Below are positions 26,854 to 34,553 of a DNA stretch of 45,194 nt, piece by piece (the stretch's first letter is position 1; every line of letters starts with the position of its first letter). Both the position numbers and the translations under genes were made by a program. The stretch is taken from positions 1-45,194 of the forward strand of contig JAIQFS010000046.1 of assembly GCA_020073145.1 (NCBI GenBank), written 5' to 3'. Source of the DNA: Terriglobia bacterium. GTDB taxonomy: Bacteria; Acidobacteriota; Terriglobia; Bryobacterales; Bryobacteraceae. The notes beneath the pieces were generated by a model. It was not told where the DNA came from. It searched no databases and saw nothing but the letters and a program-made list of their open reading frames with translations.

Positions 26854-27867
26854 ATGCAAGTCCTGGTTACCGGGGGAGCGGGATACATCGGAAGCCACAC
26901 AGCCAAAGCGCTGGCGCGTGCTGGGTTTGAACCGATCGTATTGGATAACCTCAGCCGCGGTCATCGCGCGGCGGTGCGCTGGGGTCCCTTCGTTGAGTTG
27001 GATCTGGCGAACCGGGGAGAACTCCGCGCCCTCTTTCAAAAGTATCGAATCGGCGCCGTCATTCATTTCGCGGCATTCATCGCTGTAGGCGAATCCATGT
27101 ACGCGCCCGCGGACTACTTTCGCAATAACGTGGTGAATACGATGAACCTGCTCGATGCCATGGGGGAGGCCGGCGTCCAGCGCATCGTATTCTCCTCGAC
27201 GGCTGCGGTCTACGGCAATCCCCTCCAATCGCTCATGGCAGAGGAACATCCCACGCTGCCAGTGAATCCATATGGCGAGTCGAAACTGATGGTCGAGCGT
27301 TTACTGGGTTGGTATGGCAAGGCGTACGGGCTGGAGTGGACGGCGCTCCGCTACTTCAACGCCGCGGGCGCCGACGCGGAAGGCGAAGCCGGCGAAATGC
27401 ATCATCCCGAGACCCACTTGATTCCGCTGGCGGTGGCGGCCGCGCATGGCGACCTTCCGGAACTCAAAGTCTTCGGAAGCGATTACGATACGGCGGACGG
27501 CACGGCCATCCGGGACTATATCCACGTCTCCGACCTGGCCACGGCGCATCTGAAGGCCTTGGAGCGTTTAGCCCGCGGCGGGAGCAGTTTGGCTCTGAAC
27601 TTAGGCACCGGGCAAGGCCATTCGGTACACGAGGTCATCGCGGCGGTGCAGCGGGCCGGCGGACGGACCGTACCGGTTCGCCACTGCCCGCGGCGCGCCG
27701 GCGACGCAGCGGTGCTGGTGGCGGACGCCTCGCGGGCGCATCGCGAACTAGGCTTTAGACCGCAGCATTCCTCGCTGGACGCGATCGTCCAGAGCGCATG
27801 GCAGTGGTATTCGCTAAATTTCGATCGGATGCCTGTGGTTCAGGGGGCTTCGGAGCAGTCCTTGTGA
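26854..27867 (+). CDS. galE: UDP-glucose 4-epimerase
   Basis: A 337-residue short-chain dehydrogenase-type enzyme that interconverts UDP-glucose and UDP-galactose. It has the NAD-binding GGAGYIGSH at the N terminus, LDNLSRGHR at the second strand, HFAAFIAVGES, the catalytic SSTAAVYG and YGESK (Tyr and Lys), ALRYFNAAGAD, and the C-terminal substrate region RDYIHVSDLA. The start ATG follows GAGGAGA. It is of normal family length. Its stop overlaps the GTG of the next gene. UDP-galactose from this enzyme could feed the exopolysaccharide operon 5 kb downstream, and UDP-glucose links it to trehalose synthesis; both are inferences from context. The 297 bp upstream hold no complete gene. Confidence 0.95.
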   Translation: MQVLVTGGAGYIGSHTAKALARAGFEPIVLDNLSRGHRAAVRWGPFVELDLANRGELRALFQKYRIGAVIHFAAFIAVGESMYAPADYFRNNVVNTMNLLDAMGEAGVQRIVFSSTAAVYGNPLQSLMAEEHPTLPVNPYGESKLMVERLLGWYGKAYGLEWTALRYFNAAGADAEGEAGEMHHPETHLIPLAVAAAHGDLPELKVFGSDYDTADGTAIRDYIHVSDLATAHLKALERLARGGSSLALNLGTGQGHSVHEVIAAVQRAGGRTVPVRHCPRRAGDAAVLVADASRAHRELGFRPQHSSLDAIVQSAWQWYSLNFDRMPVVQGASEQSL

Positions 27868-28451
27868 AGCTCAAGATCAACCTTCTTGCTGGCTGTGGCG
27901 TGCTATGCGCTTTGGCCGTCGCGCAGCGGCCGGCCTCGCCGCCTCGGCTTACGATCGTCGTGCTCGAAGGTCAAGGTGCGATCAACAACATCAGCCAACA
28001 CCGGGCTAAGGAGCCGGTGGTGCAGGTGTTGGACGAAAGCAACATGCCCGTCATCGGCGCCTCTGTGACTTTTCTGCTTCCGGACACCGGGCCGACCGGT
28101 GAGTTCGGTGGCGGCTTGCGAACCCTCGCCGTGATGACCGACGACAAGGGGGAGGCTGCCGCCCGGGGTCTGGTTCCCAATCAGAACGCGGGCGCCTTTC
28201 AGATTCGCGTCGTCGCCTCCTTCCAGGGACAGATGGCGAGCGTGGTCATCAATCAGACCAATGCGGAGCCCGCCCGGGCAGCCGGCGGTTCCTCCAAGAA
28301 ACTCTTACTCATCGCTGTGGTAGGAGGGGCTGTGGCCGCCGGCGTCGCGTTTGCCGCTCGGGGACACTCCGGATCGACTCCGGCGCCCGGCGCCAACCAG
28401 CCCGCCATCGTCATATCTTCTGGCACTCCGGCCTTCCAGCCACCTCACTAG
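27864..28451 (+). CDS. Exported Ig-like domain protein with C-terminal anchor
   Basis: A 195-residue protein starting at a GTG that overlaps the galE stop (GTGA). A signal peptide (INLLAGCGVLCALAVA) is followed by an Ig-like or carboxypeptidase-regulatory-like domain (about residues 30-130) with VVQVLDESNMPVIGASVTFLL, LRTLAVMTDDKGEAAARGLVP and FQIRVVASFQGQ. A hydrophobic helix (LLLIAVVGGAVAAGVAFAA) lies near the C terminus, then a short Pro/Ser tail. It would be displayed on the outer face of a membrane. The pattern of a single beta-sandwich plus a C-terminal helix is common in Acidobacteriota and has no known function. It is followed 8 bp later by the larger Ig-repeat protein and is likely cotranscribed with it. 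The frame also extends upstream into galE, which is not used. Confidence 0.7.
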   Translation: MKLKINLLAGCGVLCALAVAQRPASPPRLTIVVLEGQGAINNISQHRAKEPVVQVLDESNMPVIGASVTFLLPDTGPTGEFGGGLRTLAVMTDDKGEAAARGLVPNQNAGAFQIRVVASFQGQMASVVINQTNAEPARAAGGSSKKLLLIAVVGGAVAAGVAFAARGHSGSTPAPGANQPAIVISSGTPAFQPPH

Positions 28452-28459
28452 TAGCTTCC

Positions 28460-30007
28460 ATGACAACGACACTCAGGATTCGCCTCGGTTGCGCGGTCTG
28501 CCTGGCGCTGCTACCCTGCGCCGGGCAAGTGCAAGCTGCAATTAAAGTGGGCCCCGCGACTCTGCCCGACTGGACCATCGGGATGCCGTATCCACAGACT
28601 CTGACAGCTACCGGTTGCACGACCCCCTGCTCCTGGTCGCGCAGCGGAACGCTGCCAACCGGACTGACGCTGGATTCGGCATCCGGTTCGCTGAGCGGCA
28701 CTCCCAGCGCTACCGGCAGTTTTCATTTCACGGTGACAGCGACGTCGCTGCTCCAGTCCGGATCCCAGTCCTATGCCGTCGCAATCAATCCGCTGCCGAG
28801 TATAACGACCGCGTCGCTGCCGGGCGGGCAACTGGGTACGCGTTATTCCCAGACGATCGCCGTGACCAACGGCACCGCGCCCTACAAGTATTCAGTGAGC
28901 TCGGGTGCCCTGCCCGCTGGCATCTCGCTCGATTCCTCCACGGGGGTGCTGAGTGGAACGCCCGGCGTTGCGGGCTCCTTCGCCTTCACGGTCCTCGCCA
29001 CGGACCAAGCGGCGGCCTCGGCATCTCATGCCTACGCGCTCGCGATCAACTCGCTGTCGGCCCTCGCCATCACCACGGCCTCCCCGCTGCCAGGGGGATC
29101 GGTGGGAGTTGCCTATGCGCTGACGCTGGCGGCTTCGGGCGGCGCCCCGCCTTATTCGTGGTCGGTCGTCGGCGGCTCACTTCCCGGCGGCCTCAGACTG
29201 AATTCCACAACCGGGGTGATGGGGGGCGACCCCTCCACCGCAGGCTCCTTCGCGTTTACCGTACGGGTGACCGATCAGGCCCTGGCAACCCTTAGTCAGA
29301 CCTTTTCCCTGGCGATTTCCGCGGCGCCGGCGATCCCCTCCATGAGCCTCGCCAACGTGCCTGATACCGCGTCGTCGGCCCAGCAAGTATCCTTCGGCCT
29401 GGTTCTGTCTTCTGGATACTCGGTTGCCATCACCGGGCAAATCACGCTGAGCTTTCAGCCGGACGCCGCTGCCCAAGCCGACGACCCCAGCATTCAGTTC
29501 TCGACGGGCGGCCGAACGACAGGCTTCACGATCCCCGCCCGGGCCACGGATGCCGTATTCACCGTGAGCCCAATTGCATTCCAGACCGGAACCGTGGCGG
29601 GCACCATCACGTTGGCCGTCACCTCCAGCCTGCCGGGCGGCACGTTTACCCGCTCGGTCGTGGTGTCCCGCGGCGGCCCCGTGATTCAGACCGCCACCGT
29701 GACTCCAAATGCGTCGGGGTTTCAGGTGCGGGTGACTGGCTTTTCCAACTCCCGCGAGCTGACCAACGCCACTTTCCATTTCACCGCCGCATCGGGGCAG
29801 ACCGTCCAGACATCCGACCTGACGGTGAGTCTCTCCAGTGTAGCCAGCCAGTGGTTTTCTGCGAGTGGTTCGGCGCAGTTTGGGGGCCAGGTCCTGATCG
29901 TCGTACCCTTCACGGTTCAGCAGGGCAGCCCGAGCGCCTTGACCTCGGTGGCGGTCATTTTGCAGAACACGCAGGGCGCCTCGCTGGCGGTCACATCTAA
30001 CTTCTAA
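28460..30007 (+). CDS. Secreted putative-Ig (He_PIG) repeat protein
   Basis: A 515-residue exported protein. It has a signal peptide (IRLGCAVCLALLPCAGQVQA) followed by three He_PIG-type repeats of about 90 residues (about 30-300). Each has the pattern LPxGLxLxSxxGxLSGTP followed by GSFxFTVxATD: GLTLDSASGSLSGTP, GISLDSSTGVLSGTP and GLRLNSTTGVMGGDP. The C-terminal half (300-515) is Ser/Thr-rich beta sequence without a recognised domain. There is no membrane anchor or LPxTG, so it is probably released or loosely surface-bound. Such proteins are abundant in Solibacter-like genomes and are thought to mediate adhesion or carbohydrate contact; their function is unproven. No terminator was seen in the 41 bp before the convergent STAS gene. 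Confidence 0.8.
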   Translation: MTTTLRIRLGCAVCLALLPCAGQVQAAIKVGPATLPDWTIGMPYPQTLTATGCTTPCSWSRSGTLPTGLTLDSASGSLSGTPSATGSFHFTVTATSLLQSGSQSYAVAINPLPSITTASLPGGQLGTRYSQTIAVTNGTAPYKYSVSSGALPAGISLDSSTGVLSGTPGVAGSFAFTVLATDQAAASASHAYALAINSLSALAITTASPLPGGSVGVAYALTLAASGGAPPYSWSVVGGSLPGGLRLNSTTGVMGGDPSTAGSFAFTVRVTDQALATLSQTFSLAISAAPAIPSMSLANVPDTASSAQQVSFGLVLSSGYSVAITGQITLSFQPDAAAQADDPSIQFSTGGRTTGFTIPARATDAVFTVSPIAFQTGTVAGTITLAVTSSLPGGTFTRSVVVSRGGPVIQTATVTPNASGFQVRVTGFSNSRELTNATFHFTAASGQTVQTSDLTVSLSSVASQWFSASGSAQFGGQVLIVVPFTVQQGSPSALTSVAVILQNTQGASLAVTSNF

Positions 30008-30048
30008 GCCGACCCGTCTCCGGAAGCGACCCAGTTTCGCGCTGGCAG

Positions 30049-30471
30049 CTAGACGTGCAGCGCGTCCCTCCAGGTCGGACAAATCTCGAACATCGCCCTC
30101 AAGCGCGTCCGTTCCAGAACTCGAAGCAAGGGTCCGCTCAAGCCGCACAAAGTACAGCGTGCATCCTTGTCATTCGCCAGAAGCAATGCGCCAATTCCGG
30201 AACTGTCGATGGGAGTCGCCGCTGACAGATCTAAGACCAGGCGGGCCGGCCGTTCGCGCCGCAAGAGCCGGTGCAGGACCACCTGGAACTCTTCCGAAGT
30301 GGTCCAGTCCAGGGCGCCCACGGCGCGCAGAACCAGAGATTTGGAGCCGTCCGGGCGCCCCGGCTGGATCACTTTGCTGTACATCCGCAGTTTGCGCCAG
30401 CGACCCGGCACTGGCTGTCCTGTCTCCTGTCCCGCGGGACAGGCGCTGGCGCTTTTGGAGATCGGCGGCAT
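30049..30471 (-). CDS. STAS-domain anti-anti-sigma factor
   Basis: A 140-residue protein with a STAS domain (about residues 30-135). It has KSLVLRAVGALDWTTSEEF, LVLDLSAATPIDSSGIGALL with the Ser that is phosphorylated in SpoIIAA-type antagonists, and the C-terminal LLRVLERTRL. It would bind an anti-sigma kinase or similar partner and release a sigma factor or other target. The start is uncertain. The ATG at 30471 has GGGAGG 6 bp upstream and gives a 29-residue N-terminal extension. An ATG at 30384 begins exactly at the domain but has poor upstream sequence. An 18-bp perfect palindrome (30426-30443) lies in the extension or, with the later start, in the promoter. No cognate anti-sigma gene is adjacent. 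A Crp-type site is just upstream at 30513. Confidence 0.85.
   Translation of the reverse strand: MPPISKSASACPAGQETGQPVPGRWRKLRMYSKVIQPGRPDGSKSLVLRAVGALDWTTSEEFQVVLHRLLRRERPARLVLDLSAATPIDSSGIGALLLANDKDARCTLCGLSGPLLRVLERTRLRAMFEICPTWRDALHV
30426..30443. promoter_or_regulatory. 18-bp perfect palindrome near STAS start
   Basis: CCTGTCCCGCGGGACAGG is identical to its reverse complement. If translation starts at 30384 it lies about 42 bp upstream and could be an operator. If translation starts at 30471 it lies inside the first codons. It may also be chance in GC-rich DNA. Confidence 0.35.
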
Positions 30472-30512
30472 GATGAGCCTCCCGTCGAAGAGGGAAGCAG
30501 CCGCGCTGCCAG

Positions 30513-30528
30513 TGTGAGATCCCTCACC
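30513..30528. promoter_or_regulatory. Crp-type palindrome upstream of STAS gene
   Basis: TGTGA-N6-TCACC is a 9 of 10 match to the Crp consensus half-sites with correct spacing. It lies 42-57 bp before the STAS start at 30471, in the 63-bp gap after the small minus-strand gene. The 16-mer differs from the site at 25062 at only three positions. Confidence 0.5.
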
Positions 30529-30534
30529 GAAGAA

Positions 30535-30777
30535 TTACGATGCCGCGCCTACGCACGAGTGGCTGTACCAGACGCTCGCGACCGCGTCGGAATCGCCTGC
30601 CGTCAAGGACTCGATTTCGATGCTCTGCCCAAGGCCTGAGACCCAACGGCTGCCGATCAGTTCGAGCTCAATCGCGTCGCTATGGTTCGGTACGACCACC
30701 CTCATCCGCTGGAGCGTCGCAGAAAGCAGAATCGCCTCAAACCTGCCGTGTTCCGGATCACGAAGAATCATGTGCAT
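30535..30777 (-). CDS. Small conserved-looking protein, function unknown
   Basis: An 80-residue protein starting at the ATG at 30777, which is preceded by GGAGGAGG with good spacing; this decides the start over the longer open frame to 30864. It has no signal or membrane segment. The pattern is beta-rich (RFEAILLSATLQRMRVVVPN, AIELELIGSRWVS, QSIEIESLTAG), somewhat like a compact PilZ-type or SH3-like barrel. That comparison is weak and no RxxxR motif is seen. It precedes the STAS gene by 63 bp on the same strand. The function is not recognised; the strong ribosome site is the main reason to call it real. Confidence 0.6.
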   Translation of the reverse strand: MHMILRDPEHGRFEAILLSATLQRMRVVVPNHSDAIELELIGSRWVSGLGQSIEIESLTAGDSDAVASVWYSHSCVGAAS

Positions 30778-30923
30778 TGGAAAGCCTCCTCCAAGGCTGC
30801 TGTCATTCTGCTCGGCCCACCGCGGACCCAACAAGATGGCTTTTGTTATGGGCAGGAGACGCAACGTAACTTTTCAAACGAAAACGAACGCCCGGCCGAA
30901 ACACGGCGCTCCCCGAAGAGGGA

Positions 30924-31406
30924 TCAGCGTTGCGCGGGCGGTTGGTGCCGGTCGAGATTCAGCAGGGCTTCCGCCAGCCGGTTGACGGCAAACTCTTCGT
31001 CGCGTCGGCTGGCTTCACTGCGGGGCAGAGAAGAGAGGTCGAGGTGGATCAACTCGTGCACCACGGTGAACTCCATGTCTTGGAGCATGTCCTGGTGAGA
31101 CAACCGGTAGTCGGAAGGATCGAGCACTCGGATCACTGCGGCTTTCTTGTCCGCCTCCCAGTGAATATTGCCCAGAGTCCTTGGCTTCAAGTCGCGGGCT
31201 CGAGTGAAGACGATCGAAATATTCCAGTCCCCCAAGTGGAGCCTCTGCTGCCAGACCGGCAACCGTTCCGCAAGAAACGTTCGAGCGGAAACGCCTGGAG
31301 TCTGCACATCGTCTTGCGGGACCACGCGCTGGGTAAGCGACGTCGCTCCGAGCAGGAGAGCCAAACAGCTAAGAGAACCAAGGGAAGAGGGGAGGTACCG
31401 CCCCAT
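30924..31406 (-). CDS. Small secreted HExxH putative metallopeptidase (paralogue)
   Basis: A 160-residue exported protein, clearly paralogous to the one at 26089. It has a signal peptide (LGSLSCLALLLGATSLTQ), ERLPVWQQRLHLGDWNIS, GNIHWEADKKAAVIRVLD, MEFTVVHELIHLDLSSLPR with the zinc-binding HELIH, and RRDEEFAVNRLAEALLNLDR with the likely third ligand. Most conserved blocks are identical or conservatively changed between the two. The N-terminal third differs, so the copies have had time to diverge. No strong ribosome site precedes the ATG at 31406. Both copies are on the minus strand and separated by galE and the Ig-protein genes, which points to duplication of a gene block or insertion between tandem copies. 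The peptidase activity and substrate are unproven. Confidence 0.78.
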   Translation of the reverse strand: MGRYLPSSLGSLSCLALLLGATSLTQRVVPQDDVQTPGVSARTFLAERLPVWQQRLHLGDWNISIVFTRARDLKPRTLGNIHWEADKKAAVIRVLDPSDYRLSHQDMLQDMEFTVVHELIHLDLSSLPRSEASRRDEEFAVNRLAEALLNLDRHQPPAQR

Positions 31407-31572
31407 AATTTGACGGTACCATAGTTTCCCCCTCTTTCAAAAGCCCAAGGCTCGGCACCATCACGAGGGTACGAGAACGGCGGATCGGAACTGGCGCTGC
31501 GGATTCCGTGAGGGGGAAATGGACCGACTTTGGGCGAAGCAGGCTCACAGCGCCTGCCACTTGCCGTCGCAA

Positions 31573-31923
31573 CTACTCAATCTGAATGTTGTCGACTTTG
31601 AGCTGATCGCCGGTCGCGGTGCCGGTCACGGTGGCGTTCACAGAATCGCTGCCCGGAGCAGCGTTCGGATCTTTGGCCCGGTTCGCGCCGCTGTTGCTGG
31701 CCTTCAAGGCCTCCGCCGCTTTCGTGTTGCCGGCAGCGTCTAACCGCATCGCTTTACCAGACGCGACTAAAGCGAATGTTGTGGTCGATGCTGTCGGAGT
31801 GCAGGCAGCATTCTTCTGCTGGGCGGCACACGCGGCATCGATCAGTTTTCCCGTATAGGTCTCGGCTAATGCCAGCCCGGCGACCATCACAAAGAGCACG
31901 CTCGTTTTCAAAAAGGTTCGCAT
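31573..31923 (-). CDS. Small secreted protein, function unknown
   Basis: A 116-residue protein with a clear signal peptide (FLKTSVLFVMVAGLALAETY) and GGAGG just before the ATG. The mature part has YTGKLIDAACAAQQKN, ACTPTASTTTFALVASGKAMRLD and a closing VTGTATGDQLKVDNIQIE. The final segment reads like the end of an OB-fold or small beta-barrel (a tag for extracytoplasmic beta proteins of Acidobacteriota). Two Cys residues in the mature part could pair. No neighbours suggest a role: upstream is the gene-poor region, and downstream is the HExxH protein on the same strand. Confidence 0.72.
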   Translation of the reverse strand: MRTFLKTSVLFVMVAGLALAETYTGKLIDAACAAQQKNAACTPTASTTTFALVASGKAMRLDAAGNTKAAEALKASNSGANRAKDPNAAPGSDSVNATVTGTATGDQLKVDNIQIE

Positions 31924-32965
31924 TTTTCCTCCATGCTTTCCATCTCGTCGTCCTTGCTGACAAGATGGTCTGCCACGGAGACATGCACTCCGCCCTCCAA
32001 CAGCCCGAGCGGAGGAATGCGATGCCTGGGAGGTATCTCCGCTAACAGAAACACGGCAGATCCTTGTGTTGTCCCGGTAAATTCTGCTCGGATGCCGGGG
32101 GCACCCGCTGTGCCTATTTTGCCGGTGCGTACATCTGGATTCGCCAAAGCCTCGTTACACGTTTGACGGAATCCGCCGCGGCGATCTGCCGGCTCACGCC
32201 TGGATTCCTCGGTCCACAGAGTTTGTTATTTCCCGGGACAGCCACGGGCCGCCACAGAACCGCGAAACAACCGGAGGCCGGTGTTTGAACTTGAGGAGGA
32301 GGAAGAAAGGCCGTGTGTGCGATGCCGGTTGCCTCACAAACTGTAGGTTATCGGGCAGTTTGACTTCGATCGATGCTCCCTTCGGAGTTCACCTTAACAG
32401 GGGCCAGCGTTACGGGCAGCAAACAGGAGAAACTCCTGTGGCCGTGGCCGCGGCCCCGACCTTTCTCGCCCAGGCAACCAGAAGGTCCCCGCCACATCGC
32501 GAAACCTGTCTCACTCGAAACCCCGGTACGAACTCCGCCATGAACTTCTTACACCCCCGGGAGGATACGCATCTGACCATGGCGAATCAGGAAGACGAGT
32601 CGGCTGTACTCGATGCATCGATGGCGCGAATCGCCAGCGGTGCAAATCTTGCTCACCCGGTATTTCGTTATGACTTCCGACGGAGTTTTCGCCAGACTCG
32701 GATTGTGAAGATCCAACCCCGCCCACAACAGGCGAACGCCCGGAAACCAGCGCTATTAAAGACGCCCGGACGCTAATGTGTCTGGTAAGTCACTTTGGAA
32801 TTAGCGGTGCCCATATGTCCGCGTTGTTCTGAAGCGCTCTGCGATCTTGATTGTCAAGATCCGCACATCGAATCTGAGAAATCGGCACCGATGGGGCGGA
32901 GCATGGCCGAGATCGACTTTCGACGGTGCGCGTGAGCGGCCGGGCGTCGGGCGGTTTCAGGTTTC
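31924..32965. other. 1-kb region without a supported gene; leader of exopolysaccharide operon
   Basis: Frames are open here (for example 32285-32776 on the plus strand), but they begin at TTG, are rich in Arg/Pro and have no recognisable domain. The region holds small inverted repeats, including CGCTAAT at 32771 with ATTAGCG at 32800, and the 19-bp inverted repeat at 32843-32861. It precedes an operon whose first gene encodes a NusG/RfaH-like antiterminator, so a long untranslated leader is plausible. No ops or JUMPstart element was recognised. Confidence 0.4.
32843..32861. promoter_or_regulatory. 19-bp inverted repeat upstream of exopolysaccharide operon
   Basis: GATCTTGA (32843) and TCAAGATC (32854) are perfect 8-bp arms separated by TTG. 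With a 3-base centre it is better read as a dimeric protein-binding site than as an RNA hairpin. It lies about 105 bp before the first ATG of the operon (32966), an operator position. Confidence 0.45.
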
Positions 32966-33529
32966 ATGTTGGATCACCCTCAGATGAACGCGCTCTCAAT
33001 CGATATGGACACTTGCCTGATGCCGTGGTACGTCGTCAGGGTGAAAGCAAACACCGAGTCGAAGGTCGCGCATCGGTTGACCAATCGCGGCATGCCCGCC
33101 TTCCTTCCCGTTGTCAGGCGCTTGAGCAGGCGGCGGGGAGAGATTGAGATCCCTTTGTTTCCAGGCTACGTCTTTGCCCAGTTTGACTGCCGGGCCGCCC
33201 TGCCCGTTCTGACGTGTCCGGGCGTGGTTCACATTCTTTCCCGCGGCTGCGTGGCGGAGCCGGTAGAGCCGGCTGAAATGTATGCCCTCCAGTGCGTCTC
33301 CCGCGCCGGATGCCCTTTGGAGCCGTTGCCTTCCTTCACCATCGGCCAGAAAGTCAGGATCAACACCGGTCCGCTGGCTGACGTCGAAGGCATCGTGCTT
33401 CGGGACAATGGCCGGCCGAGACTCATTGTGTCGGTTTCACTACTGCAACGATCCGTGGTTGCGGAAATCGACCGCGACTGGCTGGATAGGTCCGCGGAAA
33501 TCACCCGGCGGGTTCAGGCCGGATCGTAA
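32966..33529 (+). CDS. NusG/RfaH-like transcription antiterminator
   Basis: A 187-residue protein with an N-terminal NGN domain (WYVVRVKANTESKVAHRL at about residues 21-38, then PLFPGYVFAQFD) and a C-terminal KOW domain (about 125-175; GQKVRINTGPLADVEGIVL). Specialised NusG paralogues of this kind (RfaH, UpxY, LoaP) head polysaccharide operons and let RNA polymerase read through the long transcript. That is the likely role here, since it is the first gene of a ten-gene exopolysaccharide operon. The start ATG at 32966 has no clear ribosome site; ATGs at 32984 and 33005 are alternatives that keep the domain. The long gene-poor leader upstream could carry its recruitment signal. Confidence 0.85.
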   Translation: MLDHPQMNALSIDMDTCLMPWYVVRVKANTESKVAHRLTNRGMPAFLPVVRRLSRRRGEIEIPLFPGYVFAQFDCRAALPVLTCPGVVHILSRGCVAEPVEPAEMYALQCVSRAGCPLEPLPSFTIGQKVRINTGPLADVEGIVLRDNGRPRLIVSVSLLQRSVVAEIDRDWLDRSAEITRRVQAGS

Positions 33530-33554
33530 TTCGGAACTCAGAGAGGGGATATTC

Positions 33555-34547
33555 GTGAGAGGATCATACCTTCGTTGGCACGTTCTGTTGCTTTCGCTCG
33601 GCGGGATGGCGACCATCGTCACTGCCAAAGACGACCCGGCGCCTGCCGCCGCTAGCGCAGCAAGTTCAGCGGCCGAGCGCTCACTGTACCATCTTGGGCC
33701 CGGCGATGAGATCCGCGTCCAGCAGCCGTATGCCGAGGAATTCGACGGCAAAGTCGCCCGTATCGACGCTGCCGGTTTTGCGACTCTTCCCCTCGTCGGC
33801 AAGGTGCACGTGGGCGGACTCACCGTCGAACAGGCGGAGTCGCAGCTCGCTTCACGCCTGTCCGACTTTCTGCTGAAGCCGCAACCGATTATTTCGATCG
33901 CGGAATATCGCAGCCAGCCGGTCTCTGTGGTCGGCGCCGTCAACACCCCCGGCGTGATCCAGCTCCAAGGGAGCAAGACCCTGCTGGAGGTGCTTTCGCT
34001 GGCCGGTGGATTGCGCCCGGACGCTGGCGGTGAAATTGAAATCACCCGTCACCTGGCGAACGGCCGCGTGCCGGCTAACGACGAAAAGCTGGATGCCTCC
34101 GGCCAGTTCAGCATCGCCGCCATCCAGACCACCAAGCTGATCAACGGGTCGAATCCAGGCGCCAACATCGTCATTTGCCCCGATGACGTGGTTTCCGTCC
34201 CACGCGCCGAGTTGATTTATGTGACTGGCGAAGTCCACAAGCCCGGTGGTTTTCCGCTGAACTCCGGCGGCGGAATCTCAGTCCTGCAAGCGGTGTCTCT
34301 TGCCGAAGGGCTGGGCCCTCAGGCTTCAGCCAAAAATGCAAAGGTCTTCCGTCCACGCGGTGACGGGGCGGAAAAAGACGAGATTCCTATCAATGTCGCC
34401 GGCATCCTGTCGGGAAAGACCCCGGATTTCAACTTGAAAGCTGGCGACATCCTGTTCGTCCCTGACAGCGTCAGTAAGAAAGCCGGCGTCCGTGCCGCGG
34501 AAGCCGCGGTCCAGACACTCACCGGCATCATGATCTGGCGCCGGTAA
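33555..34547 (+). CDS. Wza-like polysaccharide export protein
   Basis: A 330-residue exported protein starting at GTG 33555 after GAGAGGGG. The frame is open upstream inside the NusG-like gene, but that part is not used. A signal peptide (WHVLLLSLGGMATIVTA) has no lipobox Cys. A polysaccharide export domain follows (about residues 42-125; YHLGPGDEIRVQQPYAEEF, IDAAGFATLPLVGKV). Two SLBB-type domains come after it (about 125-200, VSVVGAVNTPGVIQLQG; about 225-300, IYVTGEVHKPGGFPLNSG). The end is GIMIWRR. It would form the outer-membrane or periplasmic channel through which the polymer leaves. It is followed 7 bp later by the Wzc-like gene, the usual export pair. Confidence 0.9.
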   Translation: MRGSYLRWHVLLLSLGGMATIVTAKDDPAPAAASAASSAAERSLYHLGPGDEIRVQQPYAEEFDGKVARIDAAGFATLPLVGKVHVGGLTVEQAESQLASRLSDFLLKPQPIISIAEYRSQPVSVVGAVNTPGVIQLQGSKTLLEVLSLAGGLRPDAGGEIEITRHLANGRVPANDEKLDASGQFSIAAIQTTKLINGSNPGANIVICPDDVVSVPRAELIYVTGEVHKPGGFPLNSGGGISVLQAVSLAEGLGPQASAKNAKVFRPRGDGAEKDEIPINVAGILSGKTPDFNLKAGDILFVPDSVSKKAGVRAAEAAVQTLTGIMIWRR

Positions 34548-34553
34548 CGCACT

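Noticed and set aside
26557-27249. Long minus-strand reading frame extending the HExxH protein by 230 residues
   Set aside because: It is antisense to galE, lacks domain sense, and the signal peptide starts at the internal ATG at 26556.
31908-32147. 79-residue minus-strand frame before the small secreted protein
   Set aside because: It needs a TTG start and overlaps the start of a gene with a strong ribosome site.
32210-32420. Possible c-di-GMP (GEMM) riboswitch-like motifs
   Set aside because: Only short fragments resemble the conserved core; the order and pairing expected for the riboswitch are not visible.
32285-32776. 163-residue plus-strand frame in the gene-free region
   Set aside because: TTG start, Arg/Pro-rich composition and no recognisable domain; more likely non-coding.
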